Assembly: GCF_030053115.1 (NCBI RefSeq)
Contig: NZ_CP125619.1
Coordinates: 4,661,501-4,725,500, forward strand
DNA length: 64,000 nucleotides
Direction: 5' to 3'
Origin: Pseudomonas svalbardensis
GTDB taxonomy: Bacteria > Pseudomonadota > Gammaproteobacteria > Pseudomonadales > Pseudomonadaceae
This document shows, in pieces, positions 1-10,482 of the stretch. Numbering within the stretch: position 1 is the stretch's first letter; every line of letters begins with the position of its first letter. The notes below the pieces were generated by a model, which had not been told where the DNA came from, ran no database searches, and worked only from the letters and a program-made list of their open reading frames with translations. The position numbers were made by a program, and so were the translations under genes.

Positions 1-601
1 AAACGAACTCGGTACGTGGATCGCAGATCAGCACTTCGAAATCCAGCAGCCGCGCCATCTCGGCGACATAACGGGACAACTGCCCGGCGCCGATCAGCAA
101 AAGCCGCCAACGCGGGCCGTAGATGGCGCGCAATGTCTTGCCATCGAACATCAGCACATCCGTCTTGTCAGCCGGTTGCAGCATGACTTCACCCGTCTCG
201 ACACTGAGTGAGCGAGCCACGATTTCATGCGCCTCGCAGCGCGCCAGCAACTCGGCGACCCAAGCCGGATCGCTGACCCGCTCCTCGGTCAGGCGCAAGG
301 TGCCGCCGCACGGCAAACCGAAGCGTGCCGCCTCTTCACGGGTGACGCCGTAAGTGATCAATTGCACCGGCGGCCCATCGGCGGGAATACGACCGTCGTG
401 CAGCCGGGCAATCAAATCGTCTTCGACACAACCACCGGACACCGAGCCAATCACCACGCCATCTTCACGCAAGGCCAGCATGGCGCCAGGTGCTCGCGGC
501 GCAGTGCCCCAGGTCTGGACCACGCTGTACAACACCACCCGCTGACCGGCGCGGCGCCATTCGAGCACGCTGCGCAGGACATTCAGATCGACGCTGTCCA
601 T
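1..601 (-). CDS. XdhC family molybdoenzyme maturation protein (partial)
   Basis: The C-terminal part lies outside the window; about 200 residues are visible. The protein starts [19 protein letters not shown] and contains the GSVSGGCVEDDL glycine/cysteine signature and a Rossmann-like LLIGAGQLSRYVAEMA stretch, both typical of XdhC/CoxI proteins. These load or sulfurate the molybdopterin cofactor of xanthine dehydrogenase-type hydroxylases (family knowledge). Its ATG shares one base with the stop codon of the large oxidoreductase subunit, so the two are translationally coupled and it is very likely the dedicated chaperone of that enzyme. Confidence 0.88.
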   Translation of the reverse strand, partial: MDSVDLNVLRSVLEWRRAGQRVVLYSVVQTWGTAPRAPGAMLALREDGVVIGSVSGGCVEDDLIARLHDGRIPADGPPVQLITYGVTREEAARFGLPCGGTLRLTEERVSDPAWVAELLARCEAHEIVARSLSVETGEVMLQPADKTDVLMFDGKTLRAIYGPRWRLLLIGAGQLSRYVAEMARLLDFEVLICDPRTEFV

Positions 602-2922
602 CAGGCCTGCGCCTTCTGCCAACCTTGCAGCTGATAGCGAACCGGCAAGTTGCGGATGCGTTTGCCGGTGGCGGCAAAGATTGCGTTGCACAGCGCTGGC
701 GCAATCGGTGGCACGCCCGGTTCACCGACACCGCCCAATGGCACGTTGCCTGGCGGCGTGACCAGATGAACCGCGACTTCCTTCGGCGCCAGGGACATGC
801 GCGCCACTTCATACATGTGGAAGTTGTCCTGCTGGACCTTGCCGTCCTTGAAGCTGATTTCCCCCAGCACCGCGTTGCCCAGGCCCATGACACAGGCGCC
901 TTCGAACTGCGCACGAATCCGCTCGGGGTTGATCTGCGGTCCGCAATCCACCGCGATGTCGGCCTTGTGCACGATCAGCGTGCCGTCGTCTTTGACTTCA
1001 ACCTCAATCACCGCTGCCACATAGGTCACGAAACTGTAATGCACCGCCAGACCCAGACCTCGGCCCTTGGGCAACTCGCGGCCCCAACCGGAAGCTTTGG
1101 CGGCGGTTTCCAGTACCGTGCGCAGACGTGCGGTGTCGATCGGATAACGCTCGGGCGATTCGCCGTAGTTCCACTCTTCACTCAAGGTGCGCGGATCGAT
1201 CTGCCGGTCCGGGCCGAGCAATTTGATCTGGTACTTGAGCGGATCCTGGCCGGCCTTGTGCGCCAGTTCATCGACAAAGCTCTGAATCGCAAAACCGTGA
1301 GGAATGTTCGACACCGAGCGATACCAGCCGACCCGGGTATGGACCGTCGCTTCCGGGTTTTCCAGGCGCACGTTAGGAATCGCGTAAGCCATGTTGGTAA
1401 AGCCCATGCCCAGCTCGAAGGCCGCCTCATGATTCATGCCCGGCGCAAACAACGCAGTGATGCTTGGCGCCACGGTGCGGTGCAACCAGCCGGACGGCAG
1501 GCCGTCCTTGTTCAGGCTGGCTTTCAGGTACTCGGCCGACACCGTGTGGAAATAGGAGCAGTGGATGTCGTCTTCACGGGTCCATTGCACCCGCAGTGCC
1601 TTGCCGGGGAATTCCTTGGCAAGGATTGCGGCTTCAATGATGAAGTCCGGTTTGGATTTACGACCGAAACCACCACCGAGCAAGGTGACGTTGAAGGTGA
1701 CGTTATCGAACGGAATACCGAGGCGCTCGCCAATTCGTTCGCGAGTGACTTGGGGTGCCTGGCTTGGAGCCCAGGCTTCGCACACACCGTCCTTGAAGCG
1801 GGCGATGGCGACCATCGGTTCCATTGGCGCCTGCGTCAGGTGCGGCAGGTAATAGGATGCTTCGAGTGTGCTGTCGGCGCTGCCCATCGCGTCATCGATG
1901 TTGCCGGTATTGCGCACCACTTTGCCGGATTTGAGGGATGCTGCCTCAATTTCCTTGCGGTAGGCGATCGAGTCGTAACTGGCGTTGGGGCCATCGTCCC
2001 ACTCGATTTTCAGCGCTTCGCGGCCCTTGATCGCCGCCCAGGTATTGCTGGCCACCACGGCCACGCCGCCCAGCGGTTGAAACTCCAACGGCAGTGGACG
2101 ATCTTCGATCTGAATGACCTTGATCACGCCCGGGACTTTCATCGCGGCGCTGGAGTCGACGGACTTAACCTTGCCGCCGTACACCGCAGGACGTGCAATG
2201 GTGGCGTAGAGCATGCCGTCGAAATGTACATCTGCACCGTAAATAGCGCGGCCATTGACGATGTCGGCACCGTCGATAGCCTTGGTGCCTTCCTTGCCGA
2301 TATAGCGGAATTCCGACGGCTGCTTGAGCCGCAGGCTGTCACGCGCCGGTACCGCCAGCGCACCGGCCGCGGCGGCCAAAGCGCCGTAACCCAGCTCACG
2401 ACCGGTCGGTTGGTGAATGACTTTATGCAGTTGCGCTCGGCATTCGCTGACCGGCACCTTCCACTGTTCGGCTGCCGCTTGTTCAAGCATGGTCCGCGCG
2501 GCAGCACCGCAGCGACGCATCGGCTCGTACCAGTGGCGCATGCTGCGCGAGCCATCGGTGTCCTGGTTGCCGAAGCGCACTTCGTCGCCCGGCGCCTGTT
2601 GCACCTTCATCATCGCCCAGTCGGCTTCCAGCTCATCGGCCACCACCATCGTCAGGCTGGTGCGCACACCCTGGCCCATTTCCGAACGGTTGCAGACCAC
2701 GGTCACCATGCCGTCGGCGGCAATGCTGACGTACACCTTGGGATCGTCGATCCAGCCGTTGGGCATGCCATCGGCGCCGAATGTCTTCTCTTTCTCGGCA
2801 GCGAAAGCGTCTTGCCAGCCCCAGCTCGCAACCAGTACCAGCGCACTGGTGGCGCTAACGCCTTTGAGGAAACCGCGACGACTGAGGTTGCTCAGCGCGA
2901 AATCATTCGGTAGCTGGCTCAT
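601..2922 (-). CDS. Molybdopterin-binding subunit of a Tat-exported xanthine dehydrogenase/isoquinoline oxidoreductase-type hydroxylase
   Basis: 773 residues. The N-terminus carries a twin-arginine signal (S14-R-R-G-F-L-K20) followed by a hydrophobic stretch ending in AFA, so the folded enzyme is probably exported to the periplasm with its partner. The body has two molybdopterin-binding blocks, including the [10 protein letters not shown] motif (about residue 400) typical of IorB/aldehyde oxidase large subunits. The chosen ATG overlaps the stop of the iron-sulfur subunit by four bases (ATGA); the frame stays open further upstream but that part is antisense-like and lacks family similarity. 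The substrate (aldehyde or N-heterocycle) cannot be read from sequence. Electrons should leave via the 2Fe-2S subunit; no cytochrome c partner is seen in the visible part. Confidence 0.9.
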   Translation of the reverse strand: MSQLPNDFALSNLSRRGFLKGVSATSALVLVASWGWQDAFAAEKEKTFGADGMPNGWIDDPKVYVSIAADGMVTVVCNRSEMGQGVRTSLTMVVADELEADWAMMKVQQAPGDEVRFGNQDTDGSRSMRHWYEPMRRCGAAARTMLEQAAAEQWKVPVSECRAQLHKVIHQPTGRELGYGALAAAAGALAVPARDSLRLKQPSEFRYIGKEGTKAIDGADIVNGRAIYGADVHFDGMLYATIARPAVYGGKVKSVDSSAAMKVPGVIKVIQIEDRPLPLEFQPLGGVAVVASNTWAAIKGREALKIEWDDGPNASYDSIAYRKEIEAASLKSGKVVRNTGNIDDAMGSADSTLEASYYLPHLTQAPMEPMVAIARFKDGVCEAWAPSQAPQVTRERIGERLGIPFDNVTFNVTLLGGGFGRKSKPDFIIEAAILAKEFPGKALRVQWTREDDIHCSYFHTVSAEYLKASLNKDGLPSGWLHRTVAPSITALFAPGMNHEAAFELGMGFTNMAYAIPNVRLENPEATVHTRVGWYRSVSNIPHGFAIQSFVDELAHKAGQDPLKYQIKLLGPDRQIDPRTLSEEWNYGESPERYPIDTARLRTVLETAAKASGWGRELPKGRGLGLAVHYSFVTYVAAVIEVEVKDDGTLIVHKADIAVDCGPQINPERIRAQFEGACVMGLGNAVLGEISFKDGKVQQDNFHMYEVARMSLAPKEVAVHLVTPPGNVPLGGVGEPGVPPIAPALCNAIFAATGKRIRNLPVRYQLQGWQKAQA

Positions 2923-3392
2923 GCCTTGGCCTCCTTCAGGTGAGTGGATGCCTGGCGGATGGCGGTCTTGATGCGGTTGTAAGTGCCGCAGCGGCAAATA
3001 TTGCCGACCATTGCCTCTTCGATCTGTTCGTCGCTGGGGTTCGGGTTGGTCTTGAGCAGCGCCGTGGCGGACATGATCTGCCCGCCCTGACAGAAACCGC
3101 ACTGGGCCACGGCGGTGTCGAGCCAGGCTTGCTGGACGACTTGCCCGATCGGGTCGTTGTGCAACTCGTCGATGGTGGTGACATTCTGCCCGTTCACGGA
3201 ACTGATCGGCGTGATGCACGCCCGCGCAGGCTGACCGTCGATATGAATCGTACAGGCACCGCACAGCCCCATGCCGCAGCCGAATTTCGTGCCTGGATGG
3301 CCGCCCGCTACATCGCGAATAGCCCACAGCAGCGGCATCTCGTCCGACACATCCATTTTGTAGTATTGACCGTTAAGCTTCAGGGTATTCAT
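2919..3392 (-). CDS. 2Fe-2S subunit of the molybdenum hydroxylase
   Basis: 157 residues, the usual size for IorA/CoxS-type small subunits. The plant-type ferredoxin cluster ligands are C39, C44, C47 and C59; the second cluster ligands are C98, C101, C133 and C135 (CGFC and CRC motifs). The start MNTLKLNGQYYKMD is preferred over an in-frame start 13 codons earlier because it matches the family N-terminus. It is the first gene of a three-gene operon (small subunit, large subunit, XdhC) with four- and one-base overlaps. It has no signal peptide of its own and probably travels with the Tat signal of the large subunit. Confidence 0.92.
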   Translation of the reverse strand: MNTLKLNGQYYKMDVSDEMPLLWAIRDVAGGHPGTKFGCGMGLCGACTIHIDGQPARACITPISSVNGQNVTTIDELHNDPIGQVVQQAWLDTAVAQCGFCQGGQIMSATALLKTNPNPSDEQIEEAMVGNICRCGTYNRIKTAIRQASTHLKEAKA

Positions 3393-3574
3393 GGGCACGC
3401 CCGCATAGTTATTGGTTATGGGGTCGAGCAATCTGCCGCCTGGTGTTGGCGGTTGGCATCACGCAGATCGGCTCAGGCTAATGAGGCTCTCTTATGCGGA
3501 CGATAGCGTCTGCATCGGGCCTTTGATGGAGCAAACGTTTGCATCGTTAGGTGGCTAAGTTAACCCAGCATTAA

Positions 3575-3612
3575 CAAAAAAGCCCTGCACCGTTAAACGT
3601 GTGCAGGGCTTT
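3575..3612 (-). terminator. Rho-independent terminator of the murB operon
   Basis: A stem of GCCCTGCAC against GTGCAGGGC with an 8-10 nt loop is followed on the minus strand by six T residues. It lies 25 bases beyond the murB stop codon. Confidence 0.9.
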
Positions 3613-3636
3613 GAAATCAGTCTTGAAAGCGTAGCT

Positions 3637-4656
3637 TCAATACCGATTGGGCTCCATTTCCAGGTCGACATGGAAACGTTCCGAAATGTCTTTCTGAATG
3701 CGTTGCGCCAGGTTCAGCAATTGCAGACCGGTCGCGTTGCCGTAGTTGACCAGCACCAACGCCTGCAATTTATGCACGCCGACATCGGCGTCACGGAAAC
3801 CTTTCCAGCCGGCCCGCTCGATCAGCCACCCCGCTGCCAGTTTCATTTGCCCGTCGGGTTGCGCGTAGGCCACCAGATCCGGATATTCACCTTTGAGTTG
3901 CGCGACAAGCGCCGCTGGCACCAAAGGATTCTTGAAGAAGCTGCCGGCATTGCCAAGCACCGCCGGGTCCGGGAGCTTTTCGTTGCGGATGCTGCAAATC
4001 GCCTGACTGACATCAGTGGCTGTCGGATGATCGATACCTTGCTCGGTCAGGCGCTGGCGCACCGGGCCGTACTCCAGATGCAGGTGCGCGGCGCGGTCCA
4101 GGATGAAACGAACCCGCAGGATCAACCAACGCCCCGGTTCCTGCTTGAACAGGCTGTCGCGGTAGGCGAAGTTGCATTCTTCCAGGGTGAAATCCCGCAA
4201 GTCGCCGGTCTGACGATCCAGCGCGGTCAGGCCGGCGAACACATCCTTGATCTCCACGCCATAAGCACCGATGTTCTGCATCGGTGCCGCACCGACGGTG
4301 CCGGGGATCAGACTGAGGTTTTCCAGGCCCGACAAACCCTGCGCCAAGGTGTGCTGCACGAACGGATGCCAAGGCTCGCCGGCCTCGGCTTCGATCACGA
4401 CCTTGCTGCCGTCATCGCTCAGGATGCGAATCCCGCGCGTGGCCATGCGCAGCACCAGCGACTGGATATCGGCCGTCAGCAGCAGGTTGCTGCCACCGCC
4501 AATCACCAGCAGCGGCACATCATGTTCCTCCGCATAGGCCAGGGCTTCACGCACGTCGGCATCGCTGTGGGCTTCGGCAAACAGCCTGGCCTTAACGTCG
4601 ACACCAAAGCTGTTGAACGGTTTGAGCGAAACCTGGGCGTGCACCTGCAAACTCAT
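3637..4656 (-). CDS. murB: UDP-N-acetylenolpyruvoylglucosamine reductase
   Basis: 339 residues, the size of E. coli-type (type I) MurB. It reduces UDP-GlcNAc-enolpyruvate to UDP-MurNAc with NADPH and FAD, the second committed step of peptidoglycan precursor synthesis in the cytoplasm. Visible family features are the FAD-binding VIGGGSNLLL loop (about residues 51-60), PGTVGAAPMQNIGAYG, the catalytic serine in GNAGSFFKNP, and a C-terminal acidic EMEPNRY. It overlaps the preceding phosphatase gene by four bases and ends the exbB-murB operon, followed by a clear terminator. Confidence 0.97.
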   Translation of the reverse strand: MSLQVHAQVSLKPFNSFGVDVKARLFAEAHSDADVREALAYAEEHDVPLLVIGGGSNLLLTADIQSLVLRMATRGIRILSDDGSKVVIEAEAGEPWHPFVQHTLAQGLSGLENLSLIPGTVGAAPMQNIGAYGVEIKDVFAGLTALDRQTGDLRDFTLEECNFAYRDSLFKQEPGRWLILRVRFILDRAAHLHLEYGPVRQRLTEQGIDHPTATDVSQAICSIRNEKLPDPAVLGNAGSFFKNPLVPAALVAQLKGEYPDLVAYAQPDGQMKLAAGWLIERAGWKGFRDADVGVHKLQALVLVNYGNATGLQLLNLAQRIQKDISERFHVDLEMEPNRY

Positions 4657-5117
4657 AACCGTCCCTTCAATTCGATCACCAGCAAATCACTGGCGCGCTC
4701 GATCAGGTCCAGCACCTGCTCGAAGCCTTGGTCGCTGTCGTAGTACGGATCCGGCACTTCATCGATGTCTGACTGGTAGCGACGCAGGAACAGGTCCAGC
4801 TCGGCCTTGCCCCTGGCCGGTTGCAAGGCCTTGAGGTTGCGCAGGTTGCTGTGGTCCATCGCCAGAATCAGGTCGTAGGTGGCGAAATCGGCGCGGGACA
4901 CTTGCTGGGCGCGCTGGGCGGACAGGTCATAACCGCGCAGTTTCGCCGCAGCCTGGCTGCGCTTGTCCGGGGACTTGCCGACGTGCCAGTCACCGGTGCC
5001 AGCGGAGGCGACTTCGATTTGATCGGCCAGCCCCGCTTCGCGCAGTTTGTGTCGCAACACGCCTTCTGCCGTGGGCGAACGGCAGATGTTGCCCAGGCAG
5101 ACAAACAAAACCCGCAT
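4653..5117 (-). CDS. Low molecular weight protein-tyrosine phosphatase
   Basis: 154 residues. The P-loop C7-LGNIC-R13-S14 at the very N-terminus and the general-acid loop D123-P-Y-Y identify a cytoplasmic low-molecular-weight tyrosine phosphatase. It shares one base with the kdsB stop and overlaps murB by four bases, so it is made with envelope precursor enzymes. Its substrate is not evident; there is no tyrosine kinase or polysaccharide export gene beside it. The same position is held by a ptpA gene in P. aeruginosa. Confidence 0.95.
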   Translation of the reverse strand: MRVLFVCLGNICRSPTAEGVLRHKLREAGLADQIEVASAGTGDWHVGKSPDKRSQAAAKLRGYDLSAQRAQQVSRADFATYDLILAMDHSNLRNLKALQPARGKAELDLFLRRYQSDIDEVPDPYYDSDQGFEQVLDLIERASDLLVIELKGRL

Positions 5118-5881
5118 CAGGCCTCCAGCAGGCGACGAACGCGCTCAAGGTCTTCAACGGTATCGACGCCGGTGGGCGGTGCGATCAGCGCGTCGGCGAC
5201 GTGAATCCGCACGCCGTGCCACAGGGCACGCAGCTGTTCCAGGGATTCGGTATTTTCCAGCCAGCATGGGCCCCAGCTGACGAAGTCATGCAGGAAACCG
5301 GCGCGGTAGGCATAGATGCCAATGTGCCGGCGATACGGCACGCCTTCCGGCAATTGCTCGCGGCTTTTGGCGAACGCGTCCCGGGCCCACGGCAACGTGG
5401 CACGACTGAAGGTCAGCGCCAGGCCATTAAGGTCGCTGACAACCTTGACCACGTTGGGGTTAAACAGGGTTTCCACGTCTTCGATCGGCTCAGCCAACGT
5501 GGCCATGCGCGCTTCGGTGTGGGCGGCCAGGTTGGCGGCAACCTGATCGATCACGCTCGGCGGGATCAACGGTTCGTCACCCTGGACGTTGACCACAATG
5601 GCGTCGGGCGCCAGGCCCAGCTTCGCGGCGACTTCGGCCAAACGGTCGGTGCCGGAATTGTGATCTTCGCGGGTCAGCACCACTTCAGCGCCAAACCCGT
5701 TGCAGGCCTCGACGATGCGCGCATCGTCAGTGGCAACCACCACGCGCTGAGCACTGCTTTTGCTCGCCTGTTCCCAGACGTGCTGGATCATCGGCTTGCC
5801 GGCGATCAGGAGCAGCGGTTTGCCCGGCAAACGAGTGGAGGCATAACGCGATGGAATGACAACGGTAAAGGCTGTGGTCAT
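5117..5881 (-). CDS. kdsB: 3-deoxy-manno-octulosonate cytidylyltransferase (CMP-Kdo synthetase)
   Basis: 254 residues, standard length. It activates Kdo with CTP to CMP-Kdo for the lipopolysaccharide inner core. The N-terminal nucleotide-binding motif [15 protein letters not shown], the metal-site VNVQGDEPL and the RHIGIYAYR motif are intact. It overlaps the Trm112-like gene by four bases and the phosphatase by one, consistent with one polycistronic message running from exbB to murB. Confidence 0.97.
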   Translation of the reverse strand: MTTAFTVVIPSRYASTRLPGKPLLLIAGKPMIQHVWEQASKSSAQRVVVATDDARIVEACNGFGAEVVLTREDHNSGTDRLAEVAAKLGLAPDAIVVNVQGDEPLIPPSVIDQVAANLAAHTEARMATLAEPIEDVETLFNPNVVKVVSDLNGLALTFSRATLPWARDAFAKSREQLPEGVPYRRHIGIYAYRAGFLHDFVSWGPCWLENTESLEQLRALWHGVRIHVADALIAPPTGVDTVEDLERVRRLLEA

Positions 5882-6063
5882 TTATCCAGACGCTCGTCGG
5901 TGGTCAGGGTGCGGGCTTCGGTTTCGAGCATCACCGGGATGCCGTCGCGAATCGGGTAAGCCAGGCCTGCGCCCTTGCTGATCAGCTCGGTTTTGTCGGC
6001 ACTGAGCTTGAGCGGGCCTTTGCAGACCGGGCAAGCGAGGATATCGAGCAATTTGGTGTCCAT
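5878..6063 (-). CDS. Trm112 family (YcaR-like) protein
   Basis: 61 residues starting [18 protein letters not shown]. The CPVC knuckle and small size match the YcaR/Trm112 family, a zinc-ribbon-like fold, although only one Cys pair is present. The start at 6063 is preferred to an ATG six bases upstream because the AGGGA ribosome site is correctly spaced only for the former. The gene sits between lpxK and kdsB, as in many gammaproteobacteria; its role there is unknown. Confidence 0.9.
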   Translation of the reverse strand: MDTKLLDILACPVCKGPLKLSADKTELISKGAGLAYPIRDGIPVMLETEARTLTTDERLDK

Positions 6064-6088
6064 GAGCATTCCCTGGATAAAAACGGAT

Positions 6089-7099
6089 TTAAGGCAAAAG
6101 ACGAGCCGGCAACAGGCGCATCAGCTGCGTATCGAACCAGGCCACGAAGGCCGGCGATGGCGCAGCATCGACCGCCAGGTACCACCAATCGGCGGCGGCG
6201 AAGGCACGGCACTTCACCGCGTCCTTTTCGGTCATCACCAACGGCAATGACGGTGTGAAATTCAAGGCCTGCACGCTGTATTCGGCGTGGTCGGCAAACG
6301 CATGCGGGACTGGTTGCCAGTGTAGCGTTTCGAGGGTTGTGAAGAAACGCTGCGGGTTGCCGATCCCGGCCACGGCGTGCAGCGCCTGGCCTGCGGGAAA
6401 GTGATCGAGGGGACGCCGCTCGCCGCTTCGCAGATTGACCAGTTCGGTGGGTTGAAGCTGGAAGGCAAAACCGCCTTCGCGATCGTCATCGGCACCGTTG
6501 TACAGCACCGCGTCGACGCTTTGCAGGCGCTCGGCCGGCTCACGCAACGGCCCGGCGGGCAGACAGCGCTGGTTGCCCAAACCTCGGGCGGCGTCGATCA
6601 GTACCAGCTCCAGGTCGCGGGCCAGACGGTAATGCTGCATGCCGTCGTCGGACAGGATCAGGTCCAGCGGTTCACTCGCCAGCAGGGCTTTGACGGCGCT
6701 GCTGCGGTCCGGGTCGATCATCAACGGAACGCCGGTGCGCTGGACGATCAAGAGCGGTTCGTCGCCTGCGATATCGGCGCTTTGATCCGCCTCGACTCGC
6801 CAAGGCAGTTGCGGCGGTTTGGCGCCGTAACCTCGGCTGACCACGCCAACCCGCAAACCGCTGCGCTGGCAGTGCTGGATCATCCATAGAATCAGTGGCG
6901 TCTTGCCGGTGCCGCCGACGGTGATGTTACCGACTACGATCAGCGGCACCGGCGGTTGATAGATCTCGCCCTCACCCGCCAGAAAACGCTTGCGTTTGTT
7001 CATGACCACGCGCCGATACAGCCACTCCAGCGGCTGCAACAGCTTCAAGGCCGGATGACCTTGGTACCATGCGGCGAGCAAGCGATCGGACATGGCCAT
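6089..7099 (-). CDS. lpxK: Tetraacyldisaccharide 4'-kinase
   Basis: 336 residues. LpxK phosphorylates the 4' position of the lipid A disaccharide at the inner membrane. The N-terminal hydrophobic/basic membrane-associated segment is followed by a Walker A motif in [14 protein letters not shown], and the DDGMQH motif lies in the middle of the protein. Its ATG shares one base with the exbD stop. Together with kdsB and murB this places lipid A, Kdo and peptidoglycan precursor steps in one operon. Confidence 0.96.
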   Translation of the reverse strand: MAMSDRLLAAWYQGHPALKLLQPLEWLYRRVVMNKRKRFLAGEGEIYQPPVPLIVVGNITVGGTGKTPLILWMIQHCQRSGLRVGVVSRGYGAKPPQLPWRVEADQSADIAGDEPLLIVQRTGVPLMIDPDRSSAVKALLASEPLDLILSDDGMQHYRLARDLELVLIDAARGLGNQRCLPAGPLREPAERLQSVDAVLYNGADDDREGGFAFQLQPTELVNLRSGERRPLDHFPAGQALHAVAGIGNPQRFFTTLETLHWQPVPHAFADHAEYSVQALNFTPSLPLVMTEKDAVKCRAFAAADWWYLAVDAAPSPAFVAWFDTQLMRLLPARLLP

Positions 7100-7530
7100 C
7101 AGGGCGCGGGCGGCGCCGCCTCGACAGTGGTCATGCGCAGGTGGCTGAAACCGAGTTTACCGGCGGCGTCCATGGCGGTGATGACGGACTGATGCTGAGT
7201 CTTGCCGTCGGCGCTGATGGACAGCGGCAGGTTGGTGTCGCCACTGGATTCTTTCTGCAGCGCATCCATCAGGGTCGCCAGGTCGTTCTTGGGCAATACC
7301 TGATTATTCACCGAGAAGGCGCCTTCGGCACTGATGGCAACGTCCAGATGCTTGACCTGCTGGTCTTCGGCAGGCGAACCGCTGACCGCTTCCGGCAGAT
7401 CAACGCGCAACTGGGTTTCACGGGTAAACGTGGTGGTGACAACGAAAAACAGCAGCAGGATAAACACCACGTCAATCAGCGACGCGAGGTTGATGTCTAC
7501 ATTCTCCCGTTGCTTGCGGCGGAATTTCAC
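7099..7530 (-). CDS. exbD: ExbD/TolR family biopolymer transport protein
   Basis: 143 residues: short cytoplasmic tail, one membrane helix (about residues 13-35, [18 protein letters not shown]) with the essential aspartate D20 (ASLIDVVF), then a periplasmic domain. It forms a proton-driven stator with the ExbB-like protein encoded immediately upstream (four-base overlap). There is no tonB gene beside it. The conserved position before lpxK suggests an envelope-related motor role rather than a siderophore-specific one, but that is inference. Confidence 0.9.
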   Translation of the reverse strand: MKFRRKQRENVDINLASLIDVVFILLLFFVVTTTFTRETQLRVDLPEAVSGSPAEDQQVKHLDVAISAEGAFSVNNQVLPKNDLATLMDALQKESSGDTNLPLSISADGKTQHQSVITAMDAAGKLGFSHLRMTTVEAAPPAP

Positions 7531-8162
7531 GCTTTGCTCCCATTCAGGTCAACATCACGGTCGCCCTGCACCACCTCGACAAGCTTGATCGCTTCCTGCT
7601 CCATGCCCACCACCAGTTCATCGATCCTGCGTTGCAGGAACCGGTGGAAGAATACCGCCGGGATGCCGACCATCAGGCCTGCGGCCGTAGTAATCAGGGC
7701 CTTGGAGATACCACCGGCCAACACGGCAGCGTTAGTGGTCATGCCCGAACCCATGAATGCGCTGAAGATATCGATCATGCCCAACACCGTCCCCAACAGA
7801 CCCAGCAACGGGGCCATGGCGGCGATGGTGCCCAGCGCATTGATGTAGCGTTCGAGCTCGTGAACCACTCGCGCGGCGGCTTCTTCTATGCACTCTTTCA
7901 TGATCTCGCGACCATGCCTGGAGTTGGCCAGGCCGGCAGCCAGGATTTCGCCCAGCGGCGAGTTGGCGCGCAGTTCCTTGAGTTTGTCCTTATTGAGTTG
8001 TTTGTCCTTGATCCAGACCCAGACCTGCCCGAGCAAATGCTCCGGGGTCACACGGCTGGCTCGCAGGGTCCAGAGACGTTCGGCGACGATCGCCATGGCT
8101 GCGATGGAACTCAGAATGATCGGTATCATCATCCATCCGCCGGATTTGACCAATTCCCACAC
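7527..8162 (-). CDS. exbB: MotA/TolQ/ExbB proton channel family protein
   Basis: 211 residues from a GTG start (VWELVKSGGWMM). That start has GAGGGG nine bases upstream; another in-frame GTG at 8192 lacks such a site. Three membrane helices are visible (about 10-30, 105-130 and 145-170), with the conserved GLLGTVLGM channel segment between. It partners the ExbD-like protein. It is the first gene of the seven-gene envelope operon, 97 bases after comEC. Confidence 0.9.
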   Translation of the reverse strand: MWELVKSGGWMMIPIILSSIAAMAIVAERLWTLRASRVTPEHLLGQVWVWIKDKQLNKDKLKELRANSPLGEILAAGLANSRHGREIMKECIEEAAARVVHELERYINALGTIAAMAPLLGLLGTVLGMIDIFSAFMGSGMTTNAAVLAGGISKALITTAAGLMVGIPAVFFHRFLQRRIDELVVGMEQEAIKLVEVVQGDRDVDLNGSKA

Positions 8163-8259
8163 AGTGACAGTCCCCTCGAAAAAGTGCGCCACTCTAACAT
8201 AGGGGGTCGGCGCACCGAAAACCGCGATGTCGCATCCGGTCGGGCTTTAATCACTCCGG

Positions 8260-10482
8260 TTATTGCACAGAGCGCCAGAAACGCCGTTCTTGACGCATCG
8301 TCCATGGCGGCTTGAAGCGTCCCAGTTGCAGACGGATGGCACCCTGTTCGGCGCTGTCATGGATCGACATGCCACGCTTTCGATAGCGCGCCATGATCGT
8401 GGGATGGGGATGACCGAATGAATTGCCCTGGCCGCGGGAGATCAGCACTGCTTTGGGTTGCAGCCCGGTAAGCAGCGCCATGGAAGATGAGCTGCGACTG
8501 CCGTGGTGCGGTGCCTGCAACCAATCGGTGGTGACGGCGAGTGGACTGTCGAGCAGTGCCCGCTCGGCTACGGTGTCTATATCACCGGTCAATAACAGAC
8601 GCTCACCGTTGGCTTCTATCTGCAGGACGCAGGATTTTTGATTGCTGTCGCTGGCCGAAGACCACTGCCAGAGCTGGAACCTCACATCATCCCAGACCCA
8701 TTGCTTGCCGCTCTCGCAGCCTTCTGCCTGCAATTCGGCCGGCAGCGCCAGGGGATCGCCACTGACCACCCGTTTCACCGGCAGGCCATTGGCAACGGCC
8801 CGGGCGCCGCCCGCATGATCGGCGTCAGCATGGCTGATCAACATCAAATCGAGTCCATTCACGCCCAGTTTGCGTAAAGTCGGCAGCACCACCCGCTCGC
8901 CCAGGTCGAAATCGCCGAAACGTGGCCCGGTGTCATACAACAGTGTGTGATGACGGGTGCGCACCAGGATGGCCAAACCCTGGCCGACATCCAGCTGCCA
9001 AACTTCGGCGATGCCTTCAGGCAAGACCTGCCGGGGTGGAAAAACCAGCAACAACAGCATCGGCCAACCCAACGAGCGAAACGGCACACCCCGAGGCATT
9101 AATAGTAGAAAGGCACCGAATGTGCCGAGTGCCCATATCCACAACGGGATGGCCACCGGCACCCACGCGGGTAAATACCCGGCCATCAGCGTCAGGCCCT
9201 TGAACAAGAGGTCGATCAAACCTCCTGCCAACCACAGCAACCCTTCGCCCACGTAAGGAAGGGGTAAAAACAACGTACCCAGCAATGCCGGAGGCAGCAC
9301 GACCAGGCTGATCCACGGCACCGCGAGCAAATTGGCCACCGGCCCGCTGAGACTGATCGGCAACCCGAGCACCAGCAGCAACGGGCACAGACCAATCGCG
9401 ATCAGCCATTGGGCACGGGTCCACGTTTGCCACCAACGCCATGGGCCCAGCCGACCACCGAAGGTGAAGATCAACACCGCCACCGCCGCGAACGACAGCC
9501 AGAAACCCGGTTGCAGACTCGCCAGCGGATCCAGCAGCAAAACACCGTCGAGCGCCAGCAACAACGGCCACCAGGCGCCGAGGTGACGAAATCGCAGGCG
9601 CCACAACAGCACCAGACCGATCATCACGCAGGCCCGCCGCACCGGCACCTCGAAACCGGCCAGCAGCCCATAACCGAGAGCGGCCGCGAACGCGAGTCCA
9701 CAGGCCCACGGCAGCCAAGGCAAGCGTTTCGGCCACAGGCCATAACGGGTCAGCCCGGCAATCAACAGATACACCAGCCCTGCCAACAACCCGATGTGTT
9801 GTCCGGAAATCACCAACAGATGGACGGTGCCGGTGTCTTGCAGCACCTGCCAGTCTTCGCGACTCAGTCCGGCGCCATCCCCCAGCACCAACGCCGTCAG
9901 CGCTCCCGTTCGTCCCTGGGCATCCACGGACTGCAAGCGCTGACGGATGCCGTCGCGCCAGGCCCATTGGGCTTCCTTGAGCCGCTCGCCAGCCTTGACC
10001 GTCCCGGTAGCGCCGATGCGTTGCGCCAACAGCCAGGCGTCGTAATCGAAGGCATGGGGATTGAGCAGCCCCGCAGGACGCTTCAACTTGACCGCCAGTC
10101 GCCAATGTTCGCCGCTCTTGACCGGCGGCCCGTCATACCAGGCCAGGCGCAGAAGTTTCGGCACCTTCCCATGTCGCGACCGGGCGTCCGCCAACTCGAA
10201 ACGCACGACGGCCTCATTGATCTGCGGCAATCCCGTCACCCGACCTTCGACCCAACGGGTTTCGCTATCGAGGCTCATCGGCAGCCGATCATCCAGCGCC
10301 CACTGTGCATTCGCGCACGCCCAACTGAATCCGAACAGGAAAAACGCCAACGGATAAGTCCTGAACGGCAGCGCCATCAATCCCATGACTGGCAACAACA
10401 GCCACAACCAGACCGGCGGTAGTACCGGTAAAAAACGCAAGATCAACAGACCCAACGCCAGCGCCATCATCCCTGTGCGCAT
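8260..10482 (-). CDS. comEC: DNA internalization-related competence protein ComEC/Rec2
   Basis: 740 residues. The order is an N-terminal membrane/OB-like region (DUF4131), a polytopic competence domain with many hydrophobic helices (about 200-470), and a C-terminal metallo-beta-lactamase-like domain with the metal motif SHADADHAGG (about residues 550-560) and HHGS further on. ComEC forms the inner-membrane channel that takes up single-stranded DNA. The gene is intact. The first three residues after the start (MRTGMMAL) leave several ATG choices. Confidence 0.95.
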   Translation of the reverse strand: MRTGMMALALGLLILRFLPVLPPVWLWLLLPVMGLMALPFRTYPLAFFLFGFSWACANAQWALDDRLPMSLDSETRWVEGRVTGLPQINEAVVRFELADARSRHGKVPKLLRLAWYDGPPVKSGEHWRLAVKLKRPAGLLNPHAFDYDAWLLAQRIGATGTVKAGERLKEAQWAWRDGIRQRLQSVDAQGRTGALTALVLGDGAGLSREDWQVLQDTGTVHLLVISGQHIGLLAGLVYLLIAGLTRYGLWPKRLPWLPWACGLAFAAALGYGLLAGFEVPVRRACVMIGLVLLWRLRFRHLGAWWPLLLALDGVLLLDPLASLQPGFWLSFAAVAVLIFTFGGRLGPWRWWQTWTRAQWLIAIGLCPLLLVLGLPISLSGPVANLLAVPWISLVVLPPALLGTLFLPLPYVGEGLLWLAGGLIDLLFKGLTLMAGYLPAWVPVAIPLWIWALGTFGAFLLLMPRGVPFRSLGWPMLLLLVFPPRQVLPEGIAEVWQLDVGQGLAILVRTRHHTLLYDTGPRFGDFDLGERVVLPTLRKLGVNGLDLMLISHADADHAGGARAVANGLPVKRVVSGDPLALPAELQAEGCESGKQWVWDDVRFQLWQWSSASDSNQKSCVLQIEANGERLLLTGDIDTVAERALLDSPLAVTTDWLQAPHHGSRSSSSMALLTGLQPKAVLISRGQGNSFGHPHPTIMARYRKRGMSIHDSAEQGAIRLQLGRFKPPWTMRQERRFWRSVQ

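Noticed and set aside
490-2913. A long open frame of 807 codons on the plus strand opposite the molybdopterin subunit.
   Set aside because: It is the antisense shadow of a clear family gene; the translation is rich in H/R/G with no domain.
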